DNA of 64,000 nucleotides from Sistotremastrum niveocremeum HHB9708 (GCA_001630475.1 KV419410.1:186001-250000), one strand, 5' to 3'; positions 23,452 to 35,358 are shown, numbered from the stretch's first letter. Notes: a model not told the origin generated them from the sequence alone. Translations and numbers: made by a program.

Positions 23452-26274
23452 TTATCCCCTCTGCTTCTTGCTGTGGGTCGTGACCTCCACCACGACATTG
23501 ATAGACATAATAACGAGATAACAACAAATAAGAAACACTCCCCAGCGCTTGGTGAGTAGGAATCCATTGAGCGGGACGTATATCAAAGTCAGCACCAATA
23601 AAGAGAGAAGCCCAATAGCGCTGACGAGAAGGGTGCTGGAAAAGTTCAAAGTATAGTCTGTCCCAGTCTGACGAATGACGTAGGTTCCTGAGACGCCGAT
23701 ACCTGGAAATGCGATTTGTGAGTCCGCGGATAATTTGAAGCTAAAGTGACAATACCTAGCAGTATGTTGAGCATTGGACCGCCGAAACACGCTGAGAATC
23801 CCATGATGGGGGCAAAAGCAGCAACGCTCATGTTTGCAACCAGGTCAGCCAAAGAATTCCCGACTGCAAAGATCGTCCTGCGAAAATTCAAAACAGGTTT
23901 GAAAACAGGTTTACGAAGAAAACAGGCTAGGCACTTACAATCCAATGATAGCGTCCGATAACCCGAAGATGAACCCAAACGTCTACATTCATATAGGTAA
24001 GCAGATGAAAAATCTAGGGCGATGAGCACTGTACCTGCAAGACACTGACGACTTCATCCGCGATAGCCATAATCCATACGACAGCAACGGCGAATCCCAT
24101 GAAGCATCGGATAAGGCGTCCGCCAGGATCGTTGCCTCGATCTGCGAATATCATAACAAGAACAGAAGTGGCAAGACCTGATATCGCAGCGGCAAGAATA
24201 ATCCAGGGTTCATTCTTAGTTTCGCCTGTTCGAATGTAAGCCCGGGATAAGACACATGGCTTCTGAATAAATGACTGACTGAACAATACCATGGCACAGA
24301 ATATTGGACCAAGGATGCATTGGCAAGCCATGAGCCATTTGTTGAAGTGCAGTTCATGCATCTCGTGCTCCACTTCGTTTTCCGCTACTAATACCCTCTC
24401 TACGCCCTCTTCTTCAAAATCCACTAAACGAGCCTCGGCACCTCCACCTGAGGTAGATTCGTCGCCAGCTTGCAGTTTCTCCACTGGATGGGATGCTTGT
24501 CCGTAAGGGGTTATGACAACGGGTAAGGTAACGGTGAGTGCGAGAACAGCGGGGGTAGCGAATATCGCGGCGAGTTTTTCATACCAGGGCTTGGATCTGA
24601 ATTCATGCAGGGTAGGGAAGAGAATGTGAAATGCAGTAGCCAAGATACGATAGAGCTTGGTCCGTCGACTATTTGGACGAGGAGGAGATCGATCATTGTC
24701 ATCGGGAAGTGAAACAGTCGAGCCAATTGGAGATGTGATAGCGATTGATGGTATTGGCGACTTGTATATTGGCCCGTGCTGATGGTCTCCTGGGGGTAAT
24801 AATAGCCCAGTCTCTCCGTGCAAGGTATCGTGATCGGTGTCTCTCTCTCCCAAAACAGGTGAAGCAGAACGTGCTTCTCGATGTCGATCGCTCAATGGGA
24901 GGCCGAGAGCTGCATCCCAAGGATCACCATCCTCACGTGCGCCTGGCGAACGAGATCGACCACGTAATCGTGTTGAAGGCGCAGCGACTGTATGTCGATG
25001 ATAATGACCAGCTGCGAACGGTGTTAATGGCGATTCGAAAGCTGCGAGTGACGCGACTGATGAGTCTCGTGCGAGAGAATTGACGACTTGGCGAAATTCG
25101 AGGGCCCCAAGGAGAGAGAAGGAGGGGAAGTGGGGTATCGAAGGCGGACGTTGAGTGTCCGAATGACGGGTCCTGAGAGGAGGCAGGGTACGGTAGTTAG
25201 GATGTGTGGCTCGAGGGTGCGAGGCTGAACCTAGTAGAGGTGGTCGTTCGTCTGCAGTACTCAGGGAAGTTGTTTCATCTGGGAAGCTTTGAGCGATAAA
25301 GAAAAGATGCATCGAAAACTTGACGCACCGTCGTCGTGATATGGTTCAATAGGCAAGGAGTCCGCCGGCATCTCGTCTGGTGCATACTCGGATCGGATCG
25401 CAGCATTTTGCTGTCTTTTTCTTTCCTGCCTCCGTTCCCAATAGCTTCCAACAACAACAACGCTCACATAGAATAGATACAGAATGATCAGAGTTCCGGA
25501 TTCCCAAGCAGAGATCTTTCCATCGTAGAGGGTGAATAGAAGGAAGGCGACGGAAACGGTGAAAAATCCGACGTCACGAAGGAATGGGCCACGGATAACA
25601 TGGAATGGCTTGATGAGACACATCGACCCCACCACCACTGAGACAATGAATGAGGCAGCGCCAAGTAGCTCGCCTACTGCGAGACTACCGGAATTCGCTC
25701 GCATGGCGGAGAACGTCGAAAAGACATCGGGACTGCCATTTCCAAAGGCCAAGAATGTGACTCCTGCTACGTTTTCATCCAAGCCCAATGCTTGAGCTAT
25801 ACTGGCAAGATTTGGGCAGAAGAAATCGGATGCGCCGATTCCAAGCGTTGAGAAGAGGAAGACGAGCCAAAGGACGAGGCCCGTGAACACGAGCGGTCGT
25901 AATGAGGGTTTCGCGCAAAAATACCTCTGAAGGTATTCTATCGACAAGAAGGTGCCTGTAGACGGACACGAATCTGTCACAAGACGACATTGTTGATCAT
26001 CTGGCACTGATAGCGGGTGACACTCCTGAGGATACCAAGATCAGTGATCAGAATGCATTGAGAGCTGTGTACAGACTTCGTCAAGAATGTGATGAAATGC
26101 ATCAAATGGAGTTGAAGAATTGCTTGAGAAGGACAGGGGTTCTGCTTGCCGCCGAAAGAGACTTGGAAGGTGCGACTTGGAGGCGACGGTGTGGCTGTAC
26201 CTGCTCTGCGACCAGAGCAGACCATTGACAAGGATGAGGAGAACGAAGGAAAATTTGGCCGACGTTGGGCCCAT
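23452..26274 (-). CDS. Calcium/cation antiporter (CaCA, NCX/NCKX-type)
   Basis: A sodium/calcium-exchanger-family protein resembling yeast YDL206W and animal SLC8B1/SLC24. A signal-like N-terminus (KFSFVLLILVNGLLW) is followed by a Cys-rich lumenal stretch and about eleven membrane spans. The alpha-1 repeat shows VAGVTFLAFGNGSPDVFSTF and the alpha-2 repeat FAVGNSLADLVANMSVA with GFSACFGGPMLNILLG; the acidic Asp in each repeat is the calcium ligand. The two halves are joined by a large hydrophilic cytosolic loop (about 24560-25260) rich in Ser, Arg and His. Exon joints near 25255-25320, 23941-24035 and 23703-23757 are clear. It should move Ca2+ across an endomembrane (vacuole, ER or mitochondrion); the counter-ion is not predictable from sequence. 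Confidence 0.9.
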
Positions 26275-26856
26275 GGTTGCAAGCTAGAAGGCAAAGACCT
26301 GGATGCTCCAGTTCGTCATCAGCGTGGGTGATTCTGTTTCCTGGATGCTCAGCTCAGCGCGTCCGCCTCGTGGAACCCCTCCACAAATATCCAATGATCA
26401 CAATTTACTGGATCCCTTATCGGTCGCAAGCACACGACCTCCAATATTTCATACATTTATTCTGAATATTATGTCCACACAATGACTATCATACGCCAAG
26501 TCTTGTACCCGGATCCGGAAGGCGGTGCAGGGCGGCATACACGGGCCCCGAAAATTCAGAGAAATATTCCGATTGAACTCAACCTTCAAGGCAGAGCAGC
26601 CAAGCTCAAGTAGCGCAGTGTCCGCAGCACGATGTTTCAAGGCGCCCGGTGATGAACACCAAAAAAACGTTTGCGGATCGTGTTTCGAACAGTGATAAGA
26701 ACACCGTATATGCGCGCCGCTTTTCGGGGGTACAAACACGCAACAGGCGGACATCGAATCTTCAACTTCTTTGCTTTTGACGACCATCACCTTCGCTCTC
26801 CCCTCCTCCTCTATAACCTTTCAATTAAATTCGCTTTATAGTATCACAGCATAGTC
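26275..26856. promoter_or_regulatory. divergent promoter region, exchanger and GPI protein
   Basis: The two start codons are 582 bp apart and point away from each other. On the GPI-protein side a CT-rich block (about 26795-26812) is followed by TATAA at 26812-26816 and then an AT-rich leader to the ATG at 26857. A 113-codon Cys-rich frame on the minus strand (26449-26790) lies here but has no recognisable motif. Confidence 0.4.
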
Positions 26857-27815
26857 ATGAAGTCATTCACTACCGTCGCTACTCTCCTCGCCGCCGCCCA
26901 GCTCGCTTTGGCTCAGTTCACGGTCAACACCCCGTTCGTACCCGGTTGCCACCCTCTTTTCTTCTCTCGTTCTGACACTCTCTCTTAGCTTTAATGTCGT
27001 TCAGTGCCGTATGTTTCCTGAATATCCATGCACGTCGGTAGAGCCAGAAAACTTATTTGCCTCCTTCAGAGCCCACCCAGCTCTCTTGGGTCGGCGGTAC
27101 CGGTCCCTTTTTCTTGTCATTGATCCCCGGTGGTCAGCCCTCTGCGCCTCCGGTTCGCATCTTCAGTTTTCTCTCACAGATCCTCCGTGCTTACCGCGTT
27201 TGTGGACTTTTAGCTTAAGGTCTTCGACCAGACTATCAACGCCTCCCCTTTCATCTGGAACGTTGACCTCCCAGCTGGCACTTCATTCAACATTGACTTG
27301 AAGGATTCCACCGGTACCCTCGTCCAGTCCGCCGCAGTGACCATCGGCTCCGGCTCCGACTCTAGGTTTGTTGATTCCACGTAATATCTCGGGGAACCGA
27401 ACAATTCTGACGTGCAAATCCAGCTGCCTTAACACCTCTGTCACCGAAGGTGGATCCAGCACCGGTTCTTCCACTGGTTCGTCCTCTGGCACTTCTTCCG
27501 TTGCGTAAGTACCTCTATCGCGAGATTTAAATTTTTCTTATTCATTTACTTCCCAGCCCTGGGTCCACCACCTCGACTTCCGGCGCTGCCACTACGACTC
27601 CCGCGTCTAGCGCGTCTACTTCCTCGACTCCGTTGTCTACTCTCACAACCACGTCGTCCACGTCTCACTCCAGCGGCTCTTCCAGCTCTTCCGGCTCCTC
27701 TTCGTCTTCTTCCTCTGCGGCTTCCACCACCCCTACGAGCGGTGCTACTCGTCTTTCCATCGGCACTTTGAGCATCGCTGCCGTCATGGGTCTCGTTGGC
27801 TCCGCGTTGTTCTAA
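26857..27815 (+). CDS. Secreted GPI-anchored Ser/Thr-rich protein (Kre9/Knh1-like N-domain)
   Basis: Signal peptide MKSFTTVATLLAAAQLALAQ is followed by a beta-sandwich of about 90 residues (QFTVNTPFNVVQCAPTQLSW, GPFFLSLIPGG, NASPFIWNVDLPAGTSF, LKDSTG) of the Kre9/Knh1-like Ser-Thr-rich family, then about 110 residues almost all Ser, Thr, Gly and Ala, a likely O-mannosylated stalk. The C-terminal hydrophobic tail LSIAAVMGLVGSALF with preceding small residues fits a GPI-attachment signal. Five exons with short introns; stop TAA at 27813-27815. Such proteins sit at the plasma membrane or are linked to wall glucan; a precise role is unknown. Short exons, CT-rich promoter and biased codons suggest strong expression. 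Confidence 0.85.
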
Positions 27816-28485
27816 AACATTGCAGATGCATGGAGTTGTCAAGGGGTTTAGCGCCTGACATTCATGAAATGGACATTAGATTTTCTTCTTTTCTTCTATC
27901 ATTCTTCTATCCCGAAACTCCTTTTTGATTGTTTACCAATCAGCCATTCTTTGTGCATAGCCGTCTCTACAAAATAATTTTGTTGTTGTCACCATTCTTT
28001 GCTGCATATGCTACTCGTATCCTCCAAGAAACTCTGGAATGAACGCCGCATTCTGGGCACGAGTTTCAAATGTAGTCTGAGCTTTGCAGGGTGTTCATCT
28101 TACATAGAGTGGGTGACACGTACAGCGCTGTGCAGTCTTCTATTCAGCATCTCTGTACTTTGAAGCTTCTTGGTCGCTTTTTCTGACGCTAAAGATTTGC
28201 TTAGATCGAGTTGCTCCTAGTCTGTTAGAGTAACTACAACGTTCTAAGTTGGCATGGTGCAAGAATTTAGCCATACAGAGAAAGGCGGCGCTTTATAAAA
28301 CAGAAAATGTAGATATACATTATACAAGAGAAGTTTAAGTGAGAGAGAGAGGCGAGGCACTTAAACGCGAGTATTAGCTCTCAAGTCAACATGTTACTTG
28401 AAGGGAAGATCTTAAGAAACCCACAGGTAATAGTAGTAATACTAGTCCATGAACACCATATATGCGGAGCCAGGATAATTAAAAT
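27816..28485. other. convergent intergenic, no gene seen
   Basis: The 3' region between the GPI-protein gene and WSS1. It is AT-rich with a short GA repeat near 28341-28353. No open frame of note and no RNA gene pattern was seen. Confidence 0.5.
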
Positions 28486-30355
28486 CTAGTCTCTGATTGT
28501 GTTGCACATCTCACAACTCAAGTCCGAGTCGGGGTTGATACTGTCAATGTGATTAGAAGAGTGATTGGATTTCGCCCAAAAATATGCTCACTAAGTGCAA
28601 GTGGAGCACGACCATTCTGAAGCCAAATCTACAGGTGATTCCTTCGACGACGGCCATATCCGAGGAGCCTCAATAGGGCGAGAGCTGCTTGCTGCTGCTG
28701 GCGCGCATTCATTTTTCACGGTGGGCTTTTTGGTTTGAGATTGCGGGAGTTTAGGTTTTTTGGTCGAGGGTTGCGATGTGGGGAGTTCTGTATCTGGTCG
28801 CCGCTTTGTATTGAGCTGCGTTGACGGTTTACGATCTTCTTCGGTGCCAGTCGTATCAGAGGTATCTGTGAAGTTGTTGCCAATGACGCTGCACTTTAGG
28901 GTGTCCAACTCTTCTGCAGACATGATATCCGCCATGAAGCGACGGCGATCGGAGTCATCTTCCTCTTTGATGAAGTCTCCCTCTTCGTCACTGGAGATCT
29001 CAATATTCTCCGTTTTCACCGATGTTCCTGGAAAGAAGTTGAGTTGGGTCAAGCCAGACAAAGTTTCAACAATGCTGGTACCTTGGAGAGCCCTTAGCCT
29101 TCTTTCTGCTGCTTCAGCTCTCTCAATCTTTGCTTTCTGACTATTCGCCTTCTTGCGGAAGCCGGTTCCTATTTTCTTCTTATCCTCGTCGCTGACATCC
29201 TCGTTCAAGGCTTTACCCATCCCGGTGAATTTATCCTTAGCCGTAATTCGAGAACCGCTTTTGCGCTTCTTCTCGGTTTGGGCACCAGTGTGTAAAGAAG
29301 GGCCTGCTGCAGTGGACTCCTTATGTCGTCGGCGTCCTACCGTCCTTGTCTTCTGCCGTGTTTGGGCCCCTCCACACTGTTCATATTAATCGGCGAGGTA
29401 CACACACGACGGGGGTGCGGACATACCACATATTCCGGCATCATCTCAAATTCAGAACCAATGCCGCCAGTTCTTGCGCCATCTCCAACTCGGGCTCCGG
29501 ACGACCAGTAACCTTCCGCATTGTCAGAGATATGCCAAGACATCGAGTGAATAAACAGACCATCTCCGTAATAACCTCGCGCTCTTAAAGCCTGTACCTC
29601 AGATCTCAGCTGGGCCCACAGTTTCTGAAATCCGGACAGATGATTCATGTGCTAGGTAAATGAGAGCGGTTAGTTTGAAGAGAACGAATCATGTCAATTG
29701 ATTTCACACCACACCTTGATGTGTGCGATCTGGAGGGTGGTAAGTTAAGGGGCTTGCCAGAATCCAGAAAATGATAACGTACCTCGTGGCATAGAACATT
29801 CAAGAGAGTCGGTATAGTGTAGAAAGTTCCATCTGGTCTTCTTAGGACGAGTTCTAGGGAATGGTTCATATTCATTGACAAAATTAGGTCGCATTCATGC
29901 TCACCAACGACTTCGCCGGCGTTCCAATTTCTAGATGCGGATTTAGAAAACTGTCAATGAGATCGTTGGATTGCCGACCTTCCTGCAAATACGTTGTTGT
30001 ACTCATACTGTTAACAATGTGAGTTCAGGCCGAGATGCATCCCCATTAGACGCGTACTTCCTCAAAAGAGTTGATGCTGAAGCCATGCGCCTTCATGATT
30101 CTAGGCGAAAATCAGGTTCAATCCATGTATACCTCAGTCTACTGACATACGGCTTCACCTGCGCAGCCAGCGCCCTCAGAAGCTCCTTTGCATCCTCTTC
30201 TGCCTTGCTCGACGAACGTGCACGAGCTGGTAGCGCCGTGATAAAATTGATGTGCTGCAAAGTCGGCGTCGGGTCAGACAAGAAAATTATCCAGGGACAG
30301 AATTTTTGCGAACAGGATTCGGGTTTGCTTCACGCTCATTCAACCTGAGAACCAT
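28486..30355 (-). CDS. WSS1: Wss1-type DNA-protein crosslink protease (WLM domain)
   Basis: Wss1 cleaves proteins covalently trapped on DNA and works with Cdc48 and SUMO. The start MVLRLNEREANPNP joins to HINFITALP, the family opening. The WLM metalloprotease core follows: VFAGRNWNAGEVVELVL, then LLNVLCHE + IAHIK + HMNHLSGFQ, giving the zinc site HExxHxxxxxH. That site is split by introns so that IAHIK sits alone on a 15 nt exon (29715-29729). A basic linker and an IEISSDEEGD stretch, which looks like a SUMO-interacting motif, precede a C-terminal RanBP2-type zinc finger WSCSTCTYINPDSDLSCEMC. Stop TAG at 28486-28488. It shares a 225 bp promoter with PFK. Confidence 0.92.
29715..29729 (-). other. 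WSS1: 15 nt micro-exon of WSS1 (IAHIK)
   Basis: Flanked by intron AG on its 5' side and GT on its 3' side in the minus-strand sense. It is phase 0 on both sides and completes HEIAHIKHMNH, the zinc-binding site. Without it the frame stays open but two-thirds of the metal site is disrupted. Confidence 0.85.
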
Positions 30356-30580
30356 GGCAGAAGGGTGGCAGGAGACTGACAAAATGAGTCAGGCGCCGGT
30401 GGCAAGGTTGGCCACGTGAGACGCGTTATCTGGTTATTATTACGTAATTCGACTCAGGTTCCTTAGCACGTCGGATTTTCGGAGAACAGTTTTGGTTTAT
30501 CTAGAGCTCCTGGGGCGTAATCGCTCCCGTTCCCCCCCAATTCACTCCCTATTTACCCCACTGGAATAGAACATAACATC
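30356..30580. promoter_or_regulatory. shared WSS1/PFK promoter with Gcn4-like and E-box sites
   Basis: The 225 bp between divergent start codons contains TGAGTCA at 30385-30391, the consensus of Gcn4/AP-1 bZIP factors, and the palindromic E-box CACGTG at 30413-30418, bound by bHLH factors. A C-rich run near 30530 and a pyrimidine-rich leader sit on the PFK side. Which gene each site controls cannot be told from sequence. Confidence 0.45.
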
Positions 30581-33500
30581 ATGAGTCACGACCTTCCTGG
30601 AAAACATAGAATGAGGCTCGCTGTGCTGACATCAGGCGGAGACAGCGCTGGCATGAATGCTGCAGTTCGTGCAGTTGTCAAGGCTGGCATCGTAAAGTGC
30701 GCTTGTCAGCTGATAGCTAGTATAAGCTCGTTGACATGGCTTTTCAGAGGCTGGGAGACATATGTTGTCCGCGAGGGTTACGAAGGCCTCGTGCGAGGCA
30801 ATTCTGTCAAGATCTCTCAACATTCTCCTACAAAGAGTGTAACCACCGTACCGAAATCAGTCCAGCACAATGCTCTGGTTCACAACTTGAGATTTGGAGA
30901 TGGTGAATTATTGAGGTCTGGAGAAGGCGATGCCGCTGAACGCAGCGGCGGGAAGAATTTGAAAGGGCGTTATATCATCAGAGTTGGTTGGGACGATGTA
31001 CGAGGCTGGATGGGAGAGGTACGGCGTTTCTTTTCATCTTGGATATCCTCGTCATCTTTGATGGGCTAAGGGTGGCACGCTGATCGGTACTGCCCGTTCT
31101 GCAGCTTTCCGCACTCCTGAGGGTCGCCTTACTGCTGCACACAATTTAATCAAGGAGGGAATCGATGCGCTATGCGTCTGTGGAGGAGACGGCTCGCTCA
31201 CTGGTGCCGACGTCTTCCGTGCAGAATGGCCTTCTCTCGTAGACCAGCTGAGGACCAAAGGTGGCAACATGGATGCTTATATGGCACTGGCAGCTAATAA
31301 ATTCCATCCAGGGGAGATCACCGAAGCGCAAGCAACCGCATATGCCCATCTCAAGATTGTAGGCCTCGTTGGTTCTATCGATAATGACATGTGCATGACG
31401 GATATGACAATCGGGGCTCCGACTGCCTTACAACGGATCTGCGAGGCCATTGATAATATCAACTCCACTGCAAGCTCTCATTCCAGAGCTTTCGTGGTAG
31501 AAGTGATGGGGAGGCACTGCGGCTGGCTTGCTTTGGTCGCTGGTGTAAGGTGGGCGAACCACCGCTGCGAAACTTTGCGAATGACAAAGTGACCTCCGAT
31601 AGTGCAGGAGCAGACTTCATTTTCATCCCAGAACGTCCGCCATTGGGTGATCCTTGGGAAGATGAGATGTGCGACGCAATCGGACTGGCAAGTTGCTCAG
31701 TGTTCGTAAGCCTGTTGAGCTGATTTCTGCCCATAGCATCGAAAGGAGGGCAAACGAAAGACCATTGTCATCGTTGCTGAAGGAGCCCACGATGCGGCGC
31801 TCAAACCCATCAAAGCTGAATACATCAAGACTGTTCTCACCGAACGTCTTGGTCTCGATACACGTGTAACTCAATTGGGTCATGTTCAGCGCGGTGGTCG
31901 GCCGTGCGCATGGGACAGAATTTTGGTAATAGCGTTTCTGTCAATCATGCTACCCTATCTGATCTGGCTCCAAACAGCCCACGCTTCAAGGCGTTGAGGC
32001 AATCAAAGCACTCATGGAATCTACTCCCGAAACGCCGTCATATATGATTGGAATCAACCAAAACAAGGTTATTCGCGTTTCCTTGCAGGAGGCCGTGAAG
32101 ATGGTATGTATGTTATATCTGGAATTGACGCCGTCTCACTGAGCTGCAGACTAAAGCCGTCACAACGGCAATTGAGGCCCGAGACTGGGACAAAGCAATG
32201 TCTTTGCGTGACCCAGAGTTTGCGGAGACCTTGGAGGGCTTCAGCATAACCTCGGAGTTGGGTCATAATGGATACCTGCCTGAAGAAAAGGTTTGTCCAA
32301 ACCTTATCTGTGTAACCTATGCTGAGTTGTATCCAGCGATTACGCATAGCAATTATACAGTGAGAAACCAAAACTTTCGGTAACCAGTCTACTGACTCCT
32401 TGCTAGCATGGGTGCCCCAGCGGGAGGAATGAATGCCGCCACTCGGGCTGCAGTACGATATTGCTTGCGCAAGGGACATACACCACTTGCAATACATAAC
32501 GGTTTCAAAGGTCTCCTGGATGATCACATCACGGAGCTGTCATGGCTTTCAGTCGATGGGTGGATGGCACGAGGGGGTTCTGAGCTCGGCACAAATCGGG
32601 CGTTACCTGACATTGACCTTGGCGGCGTCGCCGCAAAGTTCCAGAAACACCAATTCGATGCTTTCTTCATGATCGGCGGGTTTGAAGCCTTCACTTCGTT
32701 GTTGACGCTTGAAGCCGCAAGACAACACTATCCATCTTTCCATATACCTCTGGTCCATCTCCCCGCGACTATTTCCAATAATGTCCCTGTGACAGACTAT
32801 AGTCTGGGTTGTGACACGAGTCTGAATGCTCTCGTGGACGCATGCGACGCGATTAAACAAAGCGCTTCGGCTAGTCGAAATCGCGTCTTTGTCGTTGAAA
32901 CACAAGGAGGCAAATGTGGATACATTGCAACTATGGGCGCATTGGCGGTAATTATCTGTTTTCTGACCTGGATTTCCGTACACACATTGATCAATGTATA
33001 GACGGGAGCCGTCATCGTCTACACCCCGGAAGTTGGCATCAACCTCGATATGCTTCGCAATGATGTCCACTTCCTAAGAAACAGGTATAACCTGGATCAA
33101 AAAGGAAAGGCAGAAGGTCGTCTTGTGCTCAGGTTCGCTCATAGCGTTGCTACACGGTCCCAGATTAATAACTTTTCTCAAAGAAACGAGAGCGCATCAA
33201 GCGTGTATACGACCGATGTCATCACTAAAATTTTGAAGGAAGAGGGAGCATCGTTATTCGATTCGCGTTCGGCGTCGCTTGGGCACACACTCCAAGGAGG
33301 AGTTCCTTCCCCCCTGGATCGTGCTCGTGCTGTTCGTCTCTCGCTGAAAGCGATGGAATTCATTGAGAAATACGCCGAACAAATCAACAAACTTCCATCG
33401 ACTAAGCGAAAGGCTCCCAGGGAGTCAGCGGCAGTTTTGACAAGTCAAGGTTCACAGATCGTCGCCACCCCCGTGCAGGACATGGTGCAGCATGCCGATA

Positions 33501-33595
33501 TGACCAACAGGAGAGGAATCAAGACCTGGTGGGAGGGCTTCCAGGCTTTGGCCGAACGCATGGGTGGGAGGAGCGAACTTGCGGAAGAGTCTTAA
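30581..33595 (+). CDS. PFK1: ATP-dependent 6-phosphofructokinase
   Basis: The committed glycolytic enzyme, converting fructose 6-phosphate and ATP to fructose 1,6-bisphosphate in the cytosol. It has the eukaryotic tandem structure. Catalytic half: [49 protein letters not shown] with the catalytic Asp, and EVMGRHCGW. Regulatory half: [53 protein letters not shown]. About ten introns; the halves are linked through a 23 nt exon at 32337-32359 (RLRIAII). Compared with yeast Pfk1/Pfk2 the roughly 200-residue N-terminal extension is missing, as in many basidiomycetes. In the usual GSIDNDFCGTD motif, Phe and Gly are Met here ([10 protein letters not shown]). Stop TAA at 33593-33595. Confidence 0.95.
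32337..32359 (+). other. PFK1: 23 nt micro-exon of PFK
   Basis: Preceded by TATCCAG and followed by GTGAG. It joins LPEEK to RLRIAIIHMGAP, the first strand of the regulatory half; omission would shift the frame. Confidence 0.75.
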
Positions 33596-33831
33596 GCAAC
33601 GCATAGGTAGATTGCGAGCTCAAGATAGACAGATTTCACGAAGATTTAAATTAACATTTGTATAGTATCCCAGCTCATGATGTCCTATGCATGATTCATT
33701 AACATTAGAGAATACATCCGTTGACTCAGTGTCCCATACAACACGCACTAAAAAACAAGGTATAAAATATAATAGGTATCGATGTTCTGTAAACTCTCCA
33801 CATATGACCCCACCTTGAAATCTTCGTCCTC

Positions 33832-35358
33832 TTACATGATGTTACAGTCGCCCTTCTTTTTCCGTTTCTCAGGTGTGTGGTATGCGTTCGCTCTCTGCGT
33901 GAACCCCGAATTGCGTTGATGTTCGTCGGAATATCGCCTTTCCTGCCGTGGATCATACTCAATCTGTTGAGGCTGCTGGCGCGTATGTTCTACGGACGTC
34001 TCCACCTGCGCTCGTCGGTCTCTATTCTGCTGCTGCTGTTGTTGATACAGTTGCTGAGCGCGGGCATCCTCTTCGGCCTGAAGCTGCCGCGCGAAAGCCT
34101 CGCTTTATAAAATGTCCCGTCAGATTATCTTCCGATGGAGAGAATGGGTACGTACTCTGCATTGTTTTGGTGCGCATTCTGCTCGTTCTCAATGGCCCTT
34201 ACTACCGTTTCTGCCGTAGCGCCGGCATAATCACCCCCTACTGGAACTGATGGTTTGAGGTCCGCGTCCACAAACTGCGATCCACCTTCTATGTCGTCAA
34301 GCTTTTCCCATACGATAGAAGATTCATGCGCGAAAACATGATCTGTGACTAGGGTGTATAGTCCGCCATCCCCGAACGCAGGCTTATGCAATACAGAGAG
34401 ATGAGAATTCCGGAACAGGGCCACCAGTTCGCCAGGTCGAAGTTCGGAAGAGAGTTGAAATAGACCGTGGTATGTAAGTTGAGATTGTGTAGTCTCCAAG
34501 AAATGTTGGACAACCACAGCTTCCCAGACTGTCAGTGCGGCGTCGTACGAAGGCTGATGATACGTACCATTTCTCACTTTCTCTCGTTCCTCTGCGCTCA
34601 GCTTCTGCATTTCATCGTGCCTGTTCCCTGATTGGACGTGTCCGTTCGAGCTCTCTCCCACATCGTCCGATACAGTCCATGTCTCCACCAGTTGACCTTT
34701 GGTTATACTATCAGCAGCGACTATCAGGTCCGTCGAGTTGTCGTAGTCTTGTGTGGTGGACAGCACAGAATATTCGTGGCTTGTTGGATCAACGAGCCAT
34801 CCGTGGACGAGTTTGATGTTGGCATGCTCAAAGAGCTTCAAGGCACCCCCATCCCCATGTGGACGAAATAATGATAATCCAGTGAAGAGCGGATTGAGGT
34901 CAAGACCATCTAGGCTCTTCAATTAGGACATTGCTAACAGAGAACAAAGCACGTACTTTGGGTGAGAGGGAGAATAGTGAGTGCAGCTGCGATATCAACC
35001 CCGGGCGAGGCTCGAAGAAGATACTCTGCGACAAGAGCTGAAAGAAACTCATAGGCAACTTCCCGTCGTTCCGGCGGTAGTATAACGATGTCGCCACGCA
35101 AGATCAATATATTGCCTGAATGAGGAAATTCAATCTCTGCCTCGGGATGCGGGGTTCCCTCTCACAAAGTGCAATGAATGAGCACGGTCTGAGAAAGTGT
35201 TCAGGACGAGAGGACACACTGCAATGCATTACATACCCGTTCAAAGTCTGCATTATGACCTTGATCTTCTCATTTGGTGCATTAGGTATCGCCCGCCATT
35301 CGATCTCTTTGAGCAGCCAGACATCTGCTCGTGCAGTTCCCAATGCATTGTTGGACAT
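33832..35358 (-). CDS. MINDY-family deubiquitinase with C-terminal CaaX box
   Basis: MINDY (FAM63, formerly DUF544) enzymes cut long Lys48-linked ubiquitin chains. Exons give DVWLLKEIEW, MQTLNGPCSFIALCNILILRG (catalytic Gln and Cys), LDGLDLNPLFTG, LVHGWLVDP, LTYHGLFQLSSELRPGELVALFRNSHLSVLHK (catalytic His in NSHLSVL) and VWEKLDDIEGGSQFVD. The catalytic Cys lies on a 23 nt exon (35166-35188). After a 57 nt intron near 34070-34150 the tail is Gln-rich (a QQQQQ run) with an AFARQLQAEEDARAQQL helix like a ubiquitin-interacting MIU motif. It ends KRKKKGDCNIM, a basic patch plus CaaX, suggesting farnesylation and membrane attachment. Stop TAA at 33832-33834. Confidence 0.9.
35166..35188 (-). other. 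23 nt micro-exon of the MINDY gene (catalytic Cys)
   Basis: Bounded by AG and GT in the sense direction. It supplies PCSFIAL, including the nucleophilic Cys. The intron before it is about 50 nt and the one after about 50 nt. Confidence 0.85.

Noticed and set aside
26449-26790. 113-codon Cys-rich frame on the minus strand upstream of the GPI-protein gene
   Set aside because: It looked like a small secreted cysteine-rich protein, but it has no signal peptide, no regular Cys spacing and lies in a promoter region.
28341-28353. Short GA repeat
   Set aside because: Too short and imperfect to be a meaningful repeat element.
30690-30750. Possible frame break at the first PFK intron
   Set aside because: Using the donor GTGCGC instead of GTAAAG restores the conserved [20 protein letters not shown] product.
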